Positions 43,301 through 54,999 of a stretch of DNA of 64,000 bases are shown here, in pieces (position 1 is the first letter of the stretch; each line of letters begins with the position of its first letter). This stretch comes from Anaeramoeba ignava. Its lineage: Eukaryota > Metamonada > Anaeramoebidae. A model generated the notes under the pieces. The model was not told the DNA's origin and made no database searches. It was given only the letters and a program-made list of their open reading frames with translations. The stretch is from the NCBI GenBank assembly GCA_028826165.1, contig JAPDFW010000058.1:372001-436000 (forward strand), in the 5' to 3' direction. Position numbers and translations under genes: made by a program.

Positions 43301-45264
43301 TTATTGAATCAGTTGATTTTTCTTCAAAAAAGTTAATTTCAATCCAAGAATTTGATTCTGTTATATTACAACAAATTTTCCATCTTATTTTTTTCCATTT
43401 TGTTGATATTTCAGAAGAATTAAAAAAAGTTTTACCACTTGAAAACATCGAAAGACTATTTTTTGATATACAAGAATTCAGAAATAAAATTCAAAATTTC
43501 AACATAAATTCTTCTCGAAGAATTAACAGAGAACAAGAAATTAATAATAATAATAATAATCAATCAGAAATAAATTTGTTTGAAAGTGATGATATTGATG
43601 ATAGGAATAATGAAAATGTTAATATTCAAGAAAATGATATCCGAAATAATGATATGATGAATTCGATAAATTGTAATAAAATCTAAAATCAAAATCAAAA
43701 TCAAAATCAAAATCAAAAATCAAAATAAAAATAAAAATAAAAATAAAAATCAAAATGAAAATGAAAATGAAAATGAAAATGAAAATGAAAATTAAATTCA
43801 AAATCAAAATTAAAATTAAAATCAAAATCAAAATCAAAATTAAAATTAAAATTAAAATTCAAAATCAAAATCAAAACCAAAATCAAAATTAAATTTAAAA
43901 TTCAATTCAAAATCTTAGTTAATCTTGCAAACTCTTTTTTTGCGAAATATTCTTGTCGTGCTTTTTCACTTGCAAGTCAAAACGCAATCCATTTTTTAAT
44001 ATATATTTTTTCCAAAAGTGCTTCACATTTATTAAAACCAAATGTTTTGCAAGAATTATTTTTTGGATTTTATTTTATAGAACATAAATTAAAGCATTTA
44101 ATTCAAACAATTTCTTTAATTGATTTCCCACTTCTTGTAAAAATCAAAATTAAATTAAAAATCAAAATTAAAATCAAAATAAAAATAAAAATCAAAATTA
44201 AAATCAAAATCAAAATCAAAATCAAAATCAAAATCAAAATCAAAATCAAAATCAAAATTAAAATTCAAAAAAATTAAAATCAAAATTAAAAAATTCAAAA
44301 TTAAAAAAATCAAAATAAAATTTAAAATTAAAATTAAAATCAAAATCAAAATCAAAATCAAAATCAAAATCAAAATCAAAATCAAAATCAAAATCAAATT
44401 CAAAATCAAAATCAAAATCAAAATCAAAATCAAAATCAAAATCAAAATTCAAAATTAAAATTAAAATCAAAATCAAAATCAAAATTAAAATCAAAATCAA
44501 AATTAAAATTAAAATCAAAATCAAAATTAAAATTAAAATTAAAATCAAAATTAAAATTCAGATTTATATCCAAAATAATAAAATACCAACAATTTTTGAA
44601 ATGCCAATAATTCGAGTTGATTCCAAAAATTTAATCCCTGAGCAATCTTTCGAAAAAATAGATACATTTTGCTCTTTTTTCTGTTTATCAATCAAACCAT
44701 TTATTATTGAAATTAGTTCGCAATGTTTTGATGTTTTATCTTTTTTGATTCAAAATTCTTCTATTGATCCAAAATATCAATTTGAATTATTTTCTGATTT
44801 ATTCTTTGTGTTAAATTTACTTAATTCACAAATTGAACAAAAATATTTTATTCAAAAAGAAAATCTTTCTATTCATTCTCAATTCTTTAATCAAGAAACA
44901 AAAAAGATTAATAAAGAATATAAAAAAAAAGAAAAAGACAATCAAATCAAAAAAAGAATTTCAACTTATAAATCAAATCAACAAAAGATTCTTTTATTAA
45001 AACATCTTTTAAAAAGAACAAGAATTTTAGTTGAAAAAAAAAATTCAGAACAAATTAATCCAAAAATTCCGAAAGAAGATCTTATTTTTTTAAAAAAGTA
45101 AATTTATTTATTTTTATTTTCAATTTTTCAAATTCAATTTTTTAATTTTTTAATTTTTTATTTTATTATTTTTTAATAGATTTCCAACAAGAAATATGGT
45201 TGAATTTTTTATTGATAATGAAATTTTTCCACAAGAAAATTTTGATAATTTAGAAAATATTTAA
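40324..45264 (+). CDS. 11-exon protein of unknown function, about 949 aa
   Basis: Exons: 40324-40509, 40574-40700, 40775-40792, 40876-40985, 41047-41115, 41201-41359, 41425-41562, 42469-43672, 43919-44136, 44562-45097 and 45180-45264. Every junction is GT-AG and keeps the frame. The N-terminal half is beta-rich (FLYYFFDFKQQPKELFRIKR, VDWFQFDVRPPRFYLYVF, LIIIEDQEYYMELPKIQ, TCLIDCNGH). The middle has a roughly 165-residue (N/Q/E/K)n tract made by the AAAATC/AAAATG hexamers. The C-terminal half is helical (NAIHFLIYIFSKSASHLL, ELFFGFYFIEHKLKHL). I do not recognise the family. The VDWFQFD/FYLYVF stretch faintly recalls the propeller of RMC1-type proteins, not enough to name it. Three introns are microsatellites and one exon is 18 nt. 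Confidence 0.7.
41563..42468 (+). repeat. 0.9-kb (AAAATC)n intron
   Basis: The intron begins GTAAAATC and is AAAATC/AAATTC/AAAATT hexamers to the acceptor AACTAAAAG at 42468. The exons on either side join in phase 0 (FDFVNL to ESCYCLCYSK). The A-rich strand is the sense strand. Confidence 0.85.
42722..43215 (+). repeat. Coding (AAAATC/AAAATG)n tract
   Basis: Within exon 8 of the unknown gene the hexamer runs in the AAT CAA / AAT GAA frame, giving a long (NQ/NE)n tract. It is the same hexamer that fills the preceding intron, but here it is translated and in one frame throughout. Confidence 0.85.
43673..43918 (+). repeat. (AAAATC/AAAATG)n intron
   Basis: The intron starts GTAATAAAATC and consists of AAAATC, AAAATA and AAAATG hexamers, ending CAAAATCTTAG. 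It joins the N-rich end of exon 8 to LANSFFAKYSC in phase 1. Confidence 0.8.
44137..44561 (+). repeat. (AAAATC/AAAATT)n intron
   Basis: The intron starts GTAAAAATC, is nearly pure AAAATC with AAAATT interruptions, and ends AAAATTCAG. It joins LIDFPLL to IYIQNNKIP in phase 0. Confidence 0.85.
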
Positions 45265-45302
45265 TAAAAAATTTTTTTTTAAGAACAAGAAAATGAAAGA
45301 AA

Positions 45303-45394
45303 ATTGAAAATAATTTTTCATTTTTCATTTTTCATTTTTCATTTTTCATTTTTCATTTTTCATTTTTTCATTTTTTCATTTTTTTCATTTTGAA
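45303..45394 (+). promoter_or_regulatory. TTTTTCA-repeat 5' region of SGT1
   Basis: About ten TTTTTCA units in tandem end about 10 bp before the SGT1 start codon (TTTTTTCATTTTGAAATG). It is the most regular example of the TCATTTT motif that precedes most genes here, and probably contains the transcription start. Confidence 0.4.
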
Positions 45395-47861
45395 ATGTCA
45401 GTTATTTCAGCTCAAGACGCATTTTCTCAAGCAAATTCACAATTTATTGATGGTAATAATAAAAATAATAAAAACAAATTTTTTTTTAAATTTTTTTTTT
45501 TAAATTTTTTTTTATTAGAACAATATGAAGAAGCACTTGAAAATTATAACCTCGCAATTGAACTTTCAGAAAAGAATGATAAAGTTCTTGCAGATTATTA
45601 TTCTAAAAGAGCAGCTTGTAATTTAGAATTAGGAAATTATACAGGTAAATTTTATTTTAAAAACAAAAAGGAAAATTTTTTTTATTTAAAAAATATTATT
45701 ACTATTTAGATTCATTATCAGATGCGAATAAAGTAATTGATTTAGATCCACAAAATGTATTTGGATATGTTCGAAAAGGGTAAATAGTTTATAATTCAAA
45801 ATTGAAAGAAAAAATTAATCAAAAATTCTGAAAACAATTTTTTTAATTTTTTTAAAAAAAAAGGCTTTCATTATTTCAACTTGAAGAATATTTTAGTGCA
45901 AAATCAGCAATTGAATCTGGTTTAAAAATTAAACCTGAAGATAGAAAATTAAAAATGTGGTTAAGAAAATGTGAAGCAGAAATTGAACAAGAAAATGAAA
46001 AAGAAAATGAATTAAAAAATCAAAAACCAAAAGAAAAACCAAAAGAAAATGAATTAAAAATCAAAATCAAAATCAAAATCAAAATCAAAATCAAAATCAA
46101 AAACCAAAAGAAAAACCAAAAGAAAATCAAAAAGAAAATGAATTAAATCAAAATCAAAATCAAAATCAAAATCAAAATCAAAATCAAAATCAAAATCAAA
46201 ATCAAAATCAAAATCAAAACAAAAATCAAAATCAAAATCAAAATCAAAATCAAAAAGAAAATGAATTAAATCAAAATCAAAATCAAAATCCATTTTATAA
46301 TCCTCCAAAAAAACAAAAAATTGATTATAATTGGTCTCAAACAAAAGATTTAATTTTATTATCCATTTTATATCAAAATCCAAAACCCAAAGATTTTGAT
46401 ATTGATATTAAAAGTAGAACAGTTAATATTACAATTAGAATAACTAAGAATAGAGATTATAGTCTTGTTATTCCTTTATCTGATGAAATTGTTTCAGAAC
46501 AAACAAAGAAGGAATTTAAAGCAGATAAATTAGAACTTCATTTAAAAAAAAAGAATCCAAAACCATGGAAAACTCTTGAACCTAGTTCAACAAAAAGTGC
46601 AAATTAATTAAAATTAAAATTAAAATTCATTTATAAAATTAAAATTAAAATTTAAAATCAAAATTAAAATTAAAATTAAAATTAAAATTAAAATTAAAAT
46701 TAAAATTAAAATTAAAATCGAAATTAAAATTAAAATTAAAATTAAAATTAAAATTAAAATTAAAATTAAAATTAAAATTAAAATTAAAATTAAAATTAAA
46801 ATTAAAATTAAAATTAAAATTCATTTATAAAATTAAAATTAAAATTAAAATTAAAATTAAAATTAAAATTAAATTTAAAATTAAAATTGAAATCAAAATT
46901 AAAATTAAAATTCATCTATAAAATTAAAATTAAAATTAAAATTAAAATTAAAATTGAAATTGAAATTGAAATTAAAATTAAAATTAAAATTCAAATTAAA
47001 ATTAAAATTAAAATTAAAATTAAATATTAAAATTAAAATTAAAATTAAAATTAAAATTAAAATTAAAATTAAAATTAAAATTAAAATTAAAATTAAAATT
47101 AAAATTAAAATTAAAATTAAAATTAAAATTAAAATTAAAATTAAAAATTAAAAATTAAAATTAATATTAAAATCAAAATTATTAAAATTAAAATTAAAAT
47201 TAAAAATTAAAATTAAAATTAAAATTAAAATTAAAATTAAAATTAAAATTAAAATTAAAATTAAAATTAAAATTAAAATTAAAATTAAAATTAAAATTAA
47301 AATTAAAATTAAAATTAAAATTAAAATTAAAATTAAAATTAAAATTAAAATTCATTTATAAAATTAAAATTAAAATCAAAATTAAAATTAAAATTTAAAT
47401 TTAAATTAAAATTAAAATTGAAATTGAAATTAAAATTAATATTAAAATTAAAATTAAAATTAAAATTTAAATTAAAATTAAAATTGAAATTAAATATTAA
47501 AATTAAAATTAAAATTAAAATTAAAATTTAAATTAAAATTCTTTTGAAAATTCTTTTGAAAATTCTTTTGAAAATAATCTCTTTTTTAGATTCAGGAAAA
47601 ACTCCTACATATCCAACATCAAGTAAAACAAAAAAGAATTGGGATCAAATTCTTAAAGATGAAGATGATTTTGATGTTGGAGGAGATCCATTAAATGCAT
47701 TATTTCAGAAAATTTACATGCAAGGAAATGATGAAACAAGAAGAGCAATGAATAAATCATTTTTAGAAAGTGATGGAAAAGTTTTATCAACAAATTGGGG
47801 AGATGTTGGAAATCGAAAAGTTGAATATGTTCCTCCAAAATCAGATGGTTCTCCAATTTAA
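45395..47861 (+). CDS. SGT1: SGT1 co-chaperone (TPR-CS-SGS)
   Basis: Exons are 45395-45452, 45519-45644, 45710-45779, 45864-46596 and 47590-47861. The TPR domain comes first (ALENYNLAIELSEKNDK, YYSKRAACNLELGNY, VIDLDPQNVFGYVRKG). A Lys/Glu/Asn/Gln linker follows. The CS domain has KIDYNWSQTKDLILLSILY and YSLVIPLSDEIV, and the SGS domain has YPTSSKTKKNWDQIL, ALFQKIYMQGNDETRRAMNK, SFLESDGKVLSTNWGDVG. All three SGT1 domains are therefore present. SGT1 is an HSP90 co-chaperone that supports SCF ubiquitin ligases, kinetochores and, in plants and animals, NLR immune receptors. In the linker one A is missing (run 46056-46060; a similar earlier run has six), which shifts the frame before the CS domain. 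In such a conserved gene this is probably an assembly error. The last intron is 993 bp of AAAATT. Confidence 0.85.
46597..47589 (+). repeat. 1-kb (AAAATT)n intron of SGT1
   Basis: The donor is GTGCAAATT and the acceptor is CTCTTTTTTAG. The interior is almost wholly AAAATT with a few AAAATTCATTTATA interruptions at roughly regular spacing (46622, 46820, 46909 and 47349). The last three repeats before the pyrimidine tract are AATTCTTTTGAA. A phase-1 splice joins the CS and SGS exons. Confidence 0.85.
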
Positions 47862-47999
47862 AAAGAAGATGATGAAAAAATTTTTTTTACTTTTAGGGAA
47901 AAATTTTTTTGCTTTTTTTTGATAAAACAATTTAAAAAAAAAAAGAAAACGTTTTTTCATTTTTTTCATTTTTTTCATTTTTTTTCATTTATTATTTTT

Positions 48000-49523
48000 A
48001 TGAATCAAACTTTTTCAAATTTTCAAGAACTCAGTCAAAATTTATTCAAACTTTTTAACCAACAAAATTTTCTTAGTGATTTTGAAATTGAAGTTAAAAA
48101 TCAATTCAAATTTTATTGTCATAAATCAATTCTTTATTCAAGATCACCATTTTTTAAAGAATTTTTTGAAAATGAAACAACAAAAAACCAAAAAAATTTC
48201 AGACTTAATTCAGTGAAAAAAGAAGCTATGGAAAAAGTGCTCATTTTTATTTATTCAGGAACTGTTGAACTTAATGATGATACAGTTCTTGATGTGATGC
48301 TTTTATCAAATAAATTGCGAATTCAACGACTTCAAGAATTTTCACAAGAATTTTTTCAAAAAAAACTTTCTATTCAAAACATTCTTCAAGTTTATGATAT
48401 TTCGCTTCAATTCAATTCGCAATTAAAAAATAAGTGTGTTAAATTTATGAATAAAAACATGAGCCAAATTCTGAAAGAAGGAAGATACAGTGATTTATCA
48501 AGTTTTTCAATGAAAGAAATTTTGAAAAGCAACCAATTCATTATCAAAAAAGAGTCTGAACTGATGAAATTTTTATTGAAATGGAATGAATTTTTTGAAG
48601 CAAATTTAACAGAGAAGAACAAAATCAATGAAAATGACGAAAAAAAAGAGAAAAAAGAGGATGATTCAAAATACTTTTTTAAATTGGAAGAAAACAAAGA
48701 AAACAAAGAAAACAAAGAAGAAAAGGATAATTTTTTCAAGTATATTCGGTTTATTGATTTTTCACCAGATGAATTATTTGAATACAAAGAATACATTCCA
48801 AAAGAAGTACTTTTGGATATTTTCTCACTCAAAACAGTATCATCACTAAATCAACGGAAAATTTTCATGAATTTCTCATCAAACCCATTATTTGAAGGCT
48901 CATTAATTTACACACCACGAATAAATTTCTTCACAAAATCGAAAATATTGAGTGATGAAAGAAATCAAAAATCAATCAATTATTATATTTTCAAACTAAG
49001 TCAATGGCTTGGCTCAACAGATTTTCTTAATTCTTGTTCGCTTTGTTTTCGTGCGACTCGGGATGATTTCTCTGCTGAGAGATTCCATGCTCAATGCGAT
49101 GAACAGGGACCAACATTAGTGTTCTATCAAACCCCAAAAAACTTCATTTATGGTGGATTTACAACTGCCGGTTGGAAAGATCCTATCGATGGATACTTTG
49201 TCACTGATCCAAATGCGTTTATCTTCCTCATCAACAATCCAGAGTCAAATTATCCTGCTGAAAAATTCGCAAACACTGAGGAGGAACATGCTTTGTTTTA
49301 TAAAAAAGATAGAGGTCCAACTTTTGGTGATTCTGATTCAACAAGTGATTCTTTGTTAACTGACCATTTTGCTGGTTTTGGTTATAGCTATAAAAATCCG
49401 ACTTCTGATGATTTTGATCCTTTAAAAGAATCCACTTTTTTTGCTGGTTCGGATATTAAAAATAAGTTGATGGAAATTGAAGTGTTTTGTTTAATTGATT
49501 CCAAAAAAGAAAAATTGAACTAA
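48000..49523 (+). CDS. Divergent BTB-BACK-TLDc protein
   Basis: This 507-residue intronless gene starts at ATG 48000, after TTTTTTTTCATTTATTATTTTT. The BTB domain spans about residues 25-125 (SDFEIEVKNQFKFYCHKSIL, YSRSPFFKEFF), then BACK to about 270 (MSQILKEGRYSDLSSFSMKE). A TLDc domain occupies about 325-505 (RATRDDFSAERFHAQCDEQG, NFIYGGFTTAGWKD, DPNAFIFLINNPES). It differs clearly from the five other copies and has more balanced codon use, with more C and G at third positions in the TLDc half, so it is an older paralogue. There are no repeats in the coding region except an ENKEN stretch. The function is unknown, as for the family here. Confidence 0.85.
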   Translation: MNQTFSNFQELSQNLFKLFNQQNFLSDFEIEVKNQFKFYCHKSILYSRSPFFKEFFENETTKNQKNFRLNSVKKEAMEKVLIFIYSGTVELNDDTVLDVMLLSNKLRIQRLQEFSQEFFQKKLSIQNILQVYDISLQFNSQLKNKCVKFMNKNMSQILKEGRYSDLSSFSMKEILKSNQFIIKKESELMKFLLKWNEFFEANLTEKNKINENDEKKEKKEDDSKYFFKLEENKENKENKEEKDNFFKYIRFIDFSPDELFEYKEYIPKEVLLDIFSLKTVSSLNQRKIFMNFSSNPLFEGSLIYTPRINFFTKSKILSDERNQKSINYYIFKLSQWLGSTDFLNSCSLCFRATRDDFSAERFHAQCDEQGPTLVFYQTPKNFIYGGFTTAGWKDPIDGYFVTDPNAFIFLINNPESNYPAEKFANTEEEHALFYKKDRGPTFGDSDSTSDSLLTDHFAGFGYSYKNPTSDDFDPLKESTFFAGSDIKNKLMEIEVFCLIDSKKEKLN

Positions 49524-49623
49524 CAAATTTTGATTAAAAAACAAAAACAAAAACAAAAACAACATTTTTTTGCTTTTTTTTAATTTCATTTTTTTTAAAT
49601 CATTTTAAAAAAGAAAGGAAATA

Positions 49624-50388
49624 ATGGAGAAGTTTTCTCAAAATGTTTGGAATTTAAAAATTGATTTCATCTTTCATTGTTTCAATCTGGTAATTTTAAA
49701 TTATAAATTAGAATTAAATTTGAAATTAAATTTAAAATAAATTTAAAATAAAAATTTATAAAAATTAGTTTGGATGGTTTTTTGAAATTGGAGGATTAGG
49801 TTAGAAATGATTTATTTATTGATTTATTTATTTATTTATTTAATTAAAAACAAATTTTGCATTTTTATTCCTAAATTTTAAAGCAAGTTTTGAAGAAACT
49901 ATTCAAAAGACTTTAGTATTATATTTTTTAACTACAATGTTTTCGCTTTGTGTTTCTATTGCAATGATTGTCTTATCAGGATTTGAAAAATTAGGAACAA
50001 AAGCAAGAAATTTTTTTATTTTTTGCATTATTCCAATTATTATATTCAATTTATATGGAGCACAATATATTTATGATATTTTTTGTTTAGCATATAAAGA
50101 GAATTCTTTATCATGTTTAACAGAGAGTCGAATATTTGTAGTTGGAGCAACTTTTTCAACATTTGGGCTTGTGTGTTTTCCAAAATTATTTATAAAATCT
50201 AAACCAAAATTAAAATCAAAATCAAAATATAAATTCAAAAATTAAAATTTTCTATTTTATTGAAATAGGCTGGATTATTAGTTATAAATACTATCAAATC
50301 ACAAGATTTACAGAACAAAGGTTATGAATTAATTTCAGGTGAAAATGATCCAAAAAAATCCAAATTAGAAAACAAAATGAAAAATTGA
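49624..50388 (+). CDS. Small multi-pass membrane protein (167 aa, four exons)
   Basis: Exons are 49624-49689, 49769-49799, 49884-50170 and 50269-50388, all GT-AG and in phase. The protein starts MEKFSQNVWNLKIDF and has an early hydrophobic stretch (FIFHCFNLFGWFFEIGGL). Three further probable membrane spans follow: LVLYFLTTMFSLCVSIAMIV, FFIFCIIPIIIFNLYGA and FVVGATFSTFGLAGLLVI, with a short loop holding two Cys (DIFCLAYKENSLSC). The C-terminal tail is polar (ELISGENDPKKSK). The third intron uses a GTGTGT donor; joining at GL|AGLL completes the last membrane span. No family is recognised. Confidence 0.6.
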
Positions 50389-50622
50389 AAAATGAAAAAA
50401 TGTTGGTTAAATTGAAGTGGTTGAAATGACTAAACTAAAAAAAGGAAAATTGAAAATTGAAAAAAAAAAATATATCCCCACACTTTGTGAGCTGGATCTT
50501 TAAATTAAATTTGATTTGAAATGATCAATTTTTTGATTAAAAAGAAAGAAAATTATTTTTTTCTTCAAAATCTTTTTTTTTAAATTCGTTTTTTTCTTGT
50601 TTAAAAAGAAAGAAAAATTGAA

Positions 50623-52650
50623 ATGAATTCTTTGTTATTTTTATTTTTACTTTTACTTGCTTTTCCTTGTTATTTTTCAACACAAACTTATAGAGCTGCA
50701 GTTTTAGAGTTTTCTCCTTATCAATTTCAACCTGGAGATAATTATCAACTTCTTCTTCGAAATCTTGCTGAAATGGAGGTTTATTTCCAAAATCTAAACC
50801 AAAATTAAAATATAAATCTAAATCTAAATATAAATATAAATATAAATCAAAATCTCAAAATCAAAATATAAATCAAAATCAAAATATAAATCTAAATCAA
50901 AATCTAAATATAAATCTAAATCAAAATATAAATCTAAATATAAATCTAAATATAAATATAAATATAAATCTAAATATAAATCTAAATCAAAATCAAAATA
51001 TAAATATAAATCAAAATATAAATCTAAATATAAATATAAATATAAATCTAAATATAAATATAAATATAAATATAAATCAAAATATAAATCAAAATCAAAA
51101 TCTAAATCTAAATATAAATATAAATCAAATTCAATATCAAAATCAAAATCAAAATATAAATATAAATATAAATATAAATCAAAATCTAAATCAAAATCTA
51201 AATATAAATCAAAATAAAAATCAAAATCAAAATCAAAATCAAAATCAAAATATAAATCTAAATAGAAATATATCAGTGAAGCAAAAAAACAAGGAGCACA
51301 AATAATTGTATTACCAGAATATGGACTTGAAGGATGGTATGAAGAATGGGATCGAGATAATATACTTCCAATACTTGAACCATTACCTAATTATTATGCA
51401 GGAAAAACATGCAATCCATGTTTAGAAAAATGCAAAGATAAGAATGGAAACAATATAGATTTCAAGAAATTACCAGTATTAAAAGAAGCATCATGTATTG
51501 CAATGAAATATTCAATAATAATAGCAATTGATGGAATAAATGATGTTCAATATTGTGAAAATCAAACAGATTGTCCACCAGATGGAAGATTTCAATTCAA
51601 TACTCTTGTTGTACTTGATGAACAAGGTTTTCTTGTTGCAAAATATCATAAAGGACATAACTATGAATCAGAATCTAATTATTTCGACCAACCAAAAACA
51701 CCTGAAATTGTTTATTTTGATTCAAGTTTTGGTGTTCGTTTTGGAATGTTCATCTGTTTTGATATTCTTTGGAATCAACCAACTTACTCTCTTGTTTATG
51801 AACTTGGTATTTCCAATATTCTCTTTCCAACTTATTGGGGTAATTTGGCTCCTGCTTTTTCTGCTAATGAATTTCAAGTTGGTTTTTCAAAAAGTAATAA
51901 AGTTAACTTTTTAGCTTCTAATATTGGTTATGATGGTTTTTACAGTTCTGGTTCAGGAATATTTTCAAATGGTCTTCCACTTGCTTTTTATACTAATGAT
52001 ACAATTTATCCTTCAAATCGATTACTCATTGCAGATGTTCCTATTATTATTGAAGAAAAACCTTCTATTATTTCTTTTGATTCTAATTTTTTGGAATTTG
52101 ATGATTTATCAATACCTTCTTTTAAGAAATTTCAAGCAATTCCTGGAACAAGTGGAAGTTTATTTTTATCAGTTTCTGGAGTTGATTGTCAAGTGAATTA
52201 TTCAATTAGTAAATTTTTGTTTTTGTTTAAATTTTTTGCTAGTTCAAAAAAAAAATTCTTATTTATTTTTTTCTTAATAAAAAAAAAAACAAAGGTCAAA
52301 ATCAAAGTGAATCATTTGAAATTGAAGAATATGCTTTATTTGCTTATTCTGGTCTTGGTTTTTTTCCTATTCAAATTTCTTTTTGTGGTTTAACAAGATG
52401 TGTTCCTGATCCAAATCAACAATTTGATTGTGATGTTTATCAAACAGTTCATTCAAATACTTTTTTTGACTCTTTTGAAATTGAATCCAATTTACAAAAT
52501 TCACAACTTTCTTTTGCTATGGCGAATGAAGATGGATTACAAATTATTAATGATGAATATTTAAATATTGGAAATGGAACAATTTCAAATAAAGATGGAA
52601 AAGTTTTCAAATTATTAAGTTCAGTTTTTTTACAAGTTTTCCAAGAATAA
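50623..52650 (+). CDS. Secreted vanin/biotinidase-type nitrilase-family amidohydrolase, copy 1
   Basis: Exons are 50623-50778, 51266-52208 and 52295-52650, giving 484 residues. It has a signal peptide (MNSLLFLFLLLLAFPCYFS). The nitrilase triad is visible: Glu70 in VLPEYG, Lys181 in KYHKGHNY and Cys216 in MFICFDILW. These positions are close to those of vanin-1 (Glu79, Lys178, Cys211). The pattern GSGIFSNGLP and NFLASNIGYDG, and a C-terminal beta domain with YALFAYSGLGFFPIQISFCG, are vanin-like. Vanins hydrolyse pantetheine to pantothenate and cysteamine, and biotinidase hydrolyses biocytin; the substrate here is not determined. Intron 1 is AAATCT/AAATAT repeat. It is followed by a near-identical tandem copy. 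No clear GPI signal is seen at the C-terminus. Confidence 0.88.
50779..51265 (+). repeat. (AAATCT/AAATAT/AAAATC)n intron, vanin-like copy 1
   Basis: The donor is GTTTATTTCC and the acceptor is CTAAATAG. The interior is mixed hexamers. The same intron in copy 2 is 368 bp against 487 bp here, so the repeat length changed after gene duplication while the exons stayed almost identical. Confidence 0.85.
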
Positions 52651-52659
52651 TTCAAAATA

Positions 52660-52958
52660 ATTTAATTTAAAATTGAATTCAAAATTTAATTCAAAATTTA
52701 ATTCAAAATTTAATTCAAAATTTAATTTAAAATTTAATTCAAAATTTAATTCAAAATTTAATTCAAAATTTAATTCAAAATTCAATTCAAAATAAAAATC
52801 GGAAAAAAATCTATTTATTCATTTTAAATAATTTATATTTTAATTTATATTTTTTAATGTTGAATTTTTTTCAATTTCATTTATCAGAAAATTTATTTCT
52901 TAAATTAAATTTATTTTTTAAATTCATTTTTTTCTTGTTTAAAAAGAAAGAAAAATTG
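52660..52958. repeat. (AAATTTAATTC)n repeat and duplicated TAD3 end between vanin-like copies
   Basis: TTCAAAATTTAA repeats cover 52660-52795. From 52799 to about 52884 the sequence equals that downstream of copy 2 (54958-55044), including the last 45 nt of the TAD3 coding region. The tandem duplication therefore copied the vanin-like gene together with the edge of its minus-strand neighbour. Confidence 0.75.
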
Positions 52959-52960
52959 AA

Positions 52961-54869
52961 ATGAATTCTTTGTTATTTTTATTTTTACTTTTACTTGCTT
53001 TTCCTTGTTATTTTTCAACAAAAACTTATAGAGCTGCAGTTTTAGAGTTTTCTCCTTATCAATTTCAACCTGGAGATAATTATCAACTTCTTCTTCGAAA
53101 TCTTGCTGAAATGGAGGTTTATTTCCAAAATTAAAATCAAAAATATCAAAATATAAATATAAATCTAAATCTAAATATAAATATAAATATAAATATAAAT
53201 CTAAATCAAAATCAAAATATAAATATAAATATAAATCAAAATATAAATATAAATCTAAATCAAAATATAAATCTAAATCAAAATATAAATCAAAATATAA
53301 ATATAAATCTAAATATAAATCTAAATATAAATATAAATCTAAATATAAATATAAATATAAATCTAAATATAAATCTAAATATAAATCTAAATCTAAATCT
53401 AAATCAAAATCTAAATCTAAATCTAAATATAAATCAAAATCTAAATAAAAATCAAAATCAAAATCAAAATCTAAATCTAAATAGAAATATATCAGTGAAG
53501 CAAAAAAACAAGGAGCACAAATCATTGTATTACCAGAATATGGACTTGAAGGATGGTATGAAGAATGGGATCGAGATAATATACTTCCAATACTTGAACC
53601 ATTACCTAATTATTATGCAGGAAAAACATGCAATCCATGTTTAGAAAAATGCAAAGATAAGAATGGAAACAATATAGATTTCAAGAAATTACCAGTATTA
53701 AAAGAAGCATCATGTGTTGCAATGAAATACTCAATAATAATAGCAATCGATGGAATAAATGATGTTCAATATTGTGAAAATCAAACAGATTGTCCACCAG
53801 ATGGAAGATTTCAATTCAATACTCTTGTTGTACTTGATGAACAAGGTTTTCTTGTTGCAAAATATCATAAAGGACATAACTATGAATCAGAATCCAATTA
53901 TTTCGACCAACCAAAAACACCTGAAATTGTTTATTTTGATTCAAGTTTTGGTGTTCGTTTTGGAATGTTCATCTGTTTTGATATTCTTTGGAATCAACCA
54001 ACTTACTCTCTTGTTTATGAACTTGGTATTTCCAATATTCTCTTTCCAACTTATTGGGATAATTTTGATCCTGCTTTTTCTGCTAATGAATTTCAAGTTG
54101 GTTTTTCAAAAAGTAATAAAGTCAACTTTTTAGCTTCTAATATTGGTTATGATGGTTTTTACAGTTCTGGTTCAGGAATATTTTCAAATGGTCTTCCACT
54201 TGCTTTTTATACTAATGATACAATTTATCCTTCGAATCGATTGCTCATTGCAGATGTTCCTATTGTTATTGAAGAAGAACCTTCTATTATTTCTTTTGAT
54301 TCCAATTTTTTGGAATTTGATGATTTATCAATACCTTCTTTTAAGAAATTTCAAGCAATTCCTGGAACAAGTGGAAGTTTATTTTTATCAGTTTCTGGAG
54401 TTGATTGTCAAGTGAATTATTCAATTAGTAAATTTTTGTTTTTGTTTAAATTTTTTGCTAGTTCAAAAAAAAAATTCTTATTTATTTTTTTCTTAATAAA
54501 AAAAAAAACAAAGGTCAAAATCAAAGTGAATCATTTGAAATTGAAGAATATGCTTTATTTGCTTATTCTGGTCTTGGTTTTTTTCCTGTTCAAATTTCTT
54601 TTTGTGGTTTAACAAGATGTGTTCCTGATCCAAATCAACAATTTGATTGTGATGTTTATCAAACAGTTCATTCAAATACTTTTTTTGATTCTTTTGAAAT
54701 TGAATCTAATTTACAAAATTCACAACTTTCTTTTGCTATGGCGAATGAAGATGGATTACAAATTATTAATGATGAATATTTAAATATTGGAAATGGAACA
54801 ATTTCCAATAAAGATGGAAAAGTTTTCAAATTATTAAGTTCAGTTTTTTTACAAGTTTTCCAAGAATAA
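52961..54869 (+). CDS. Secreted vanin/biotinidase-type amidohydrolase, copy 2
   Basis: Exons are 52961-53116, 53485-54427 and 54514-54869, giving 484 residues, with the same signal peptide, Glu-Lys-Cys triad and C-terminal domain as copy 1. The few amino-acid differences include TYWDNFDP for TYWGNLAP and IVIEEEPS for IIIEEKPS, close to the predicted active-site rim. Intron 1 is shorter and of different repeat makeup (more AAATCT). Intron 2 is essentially identical, including the internal T-rich piece. The duplication is recent. The gene converges on TAD3, with 130 bp between the stops. Confidence 0.88.
53117..53484 (+). repeat. (AAATCT/AAATAT)n intron, vanin-like copy 2
   Basis: This has the same donor and acceptor as copy 1, with a hexamer interior of different length and order. 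Confidence 0.85.
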
Positions 54870-54999
54870 TTTACAAAAAATTCAATTCAAAATTTAATTC
54901 AAAATTCAATTCAAAATTTAATTCAAAATTTAATTCAAAATTTAATTCAAAATAAAAATCGGAAAAAAATCTATTTATTCATTTTAAATAATTTATATT

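Noticed and set aside
54493-54675. Small frames inside the vanin-like genes on other strands or frames (also 51540-52196 and 53759-54415)
   Set aside because: They overlap conserved vanin-like coding sequence and have no homology of their own.
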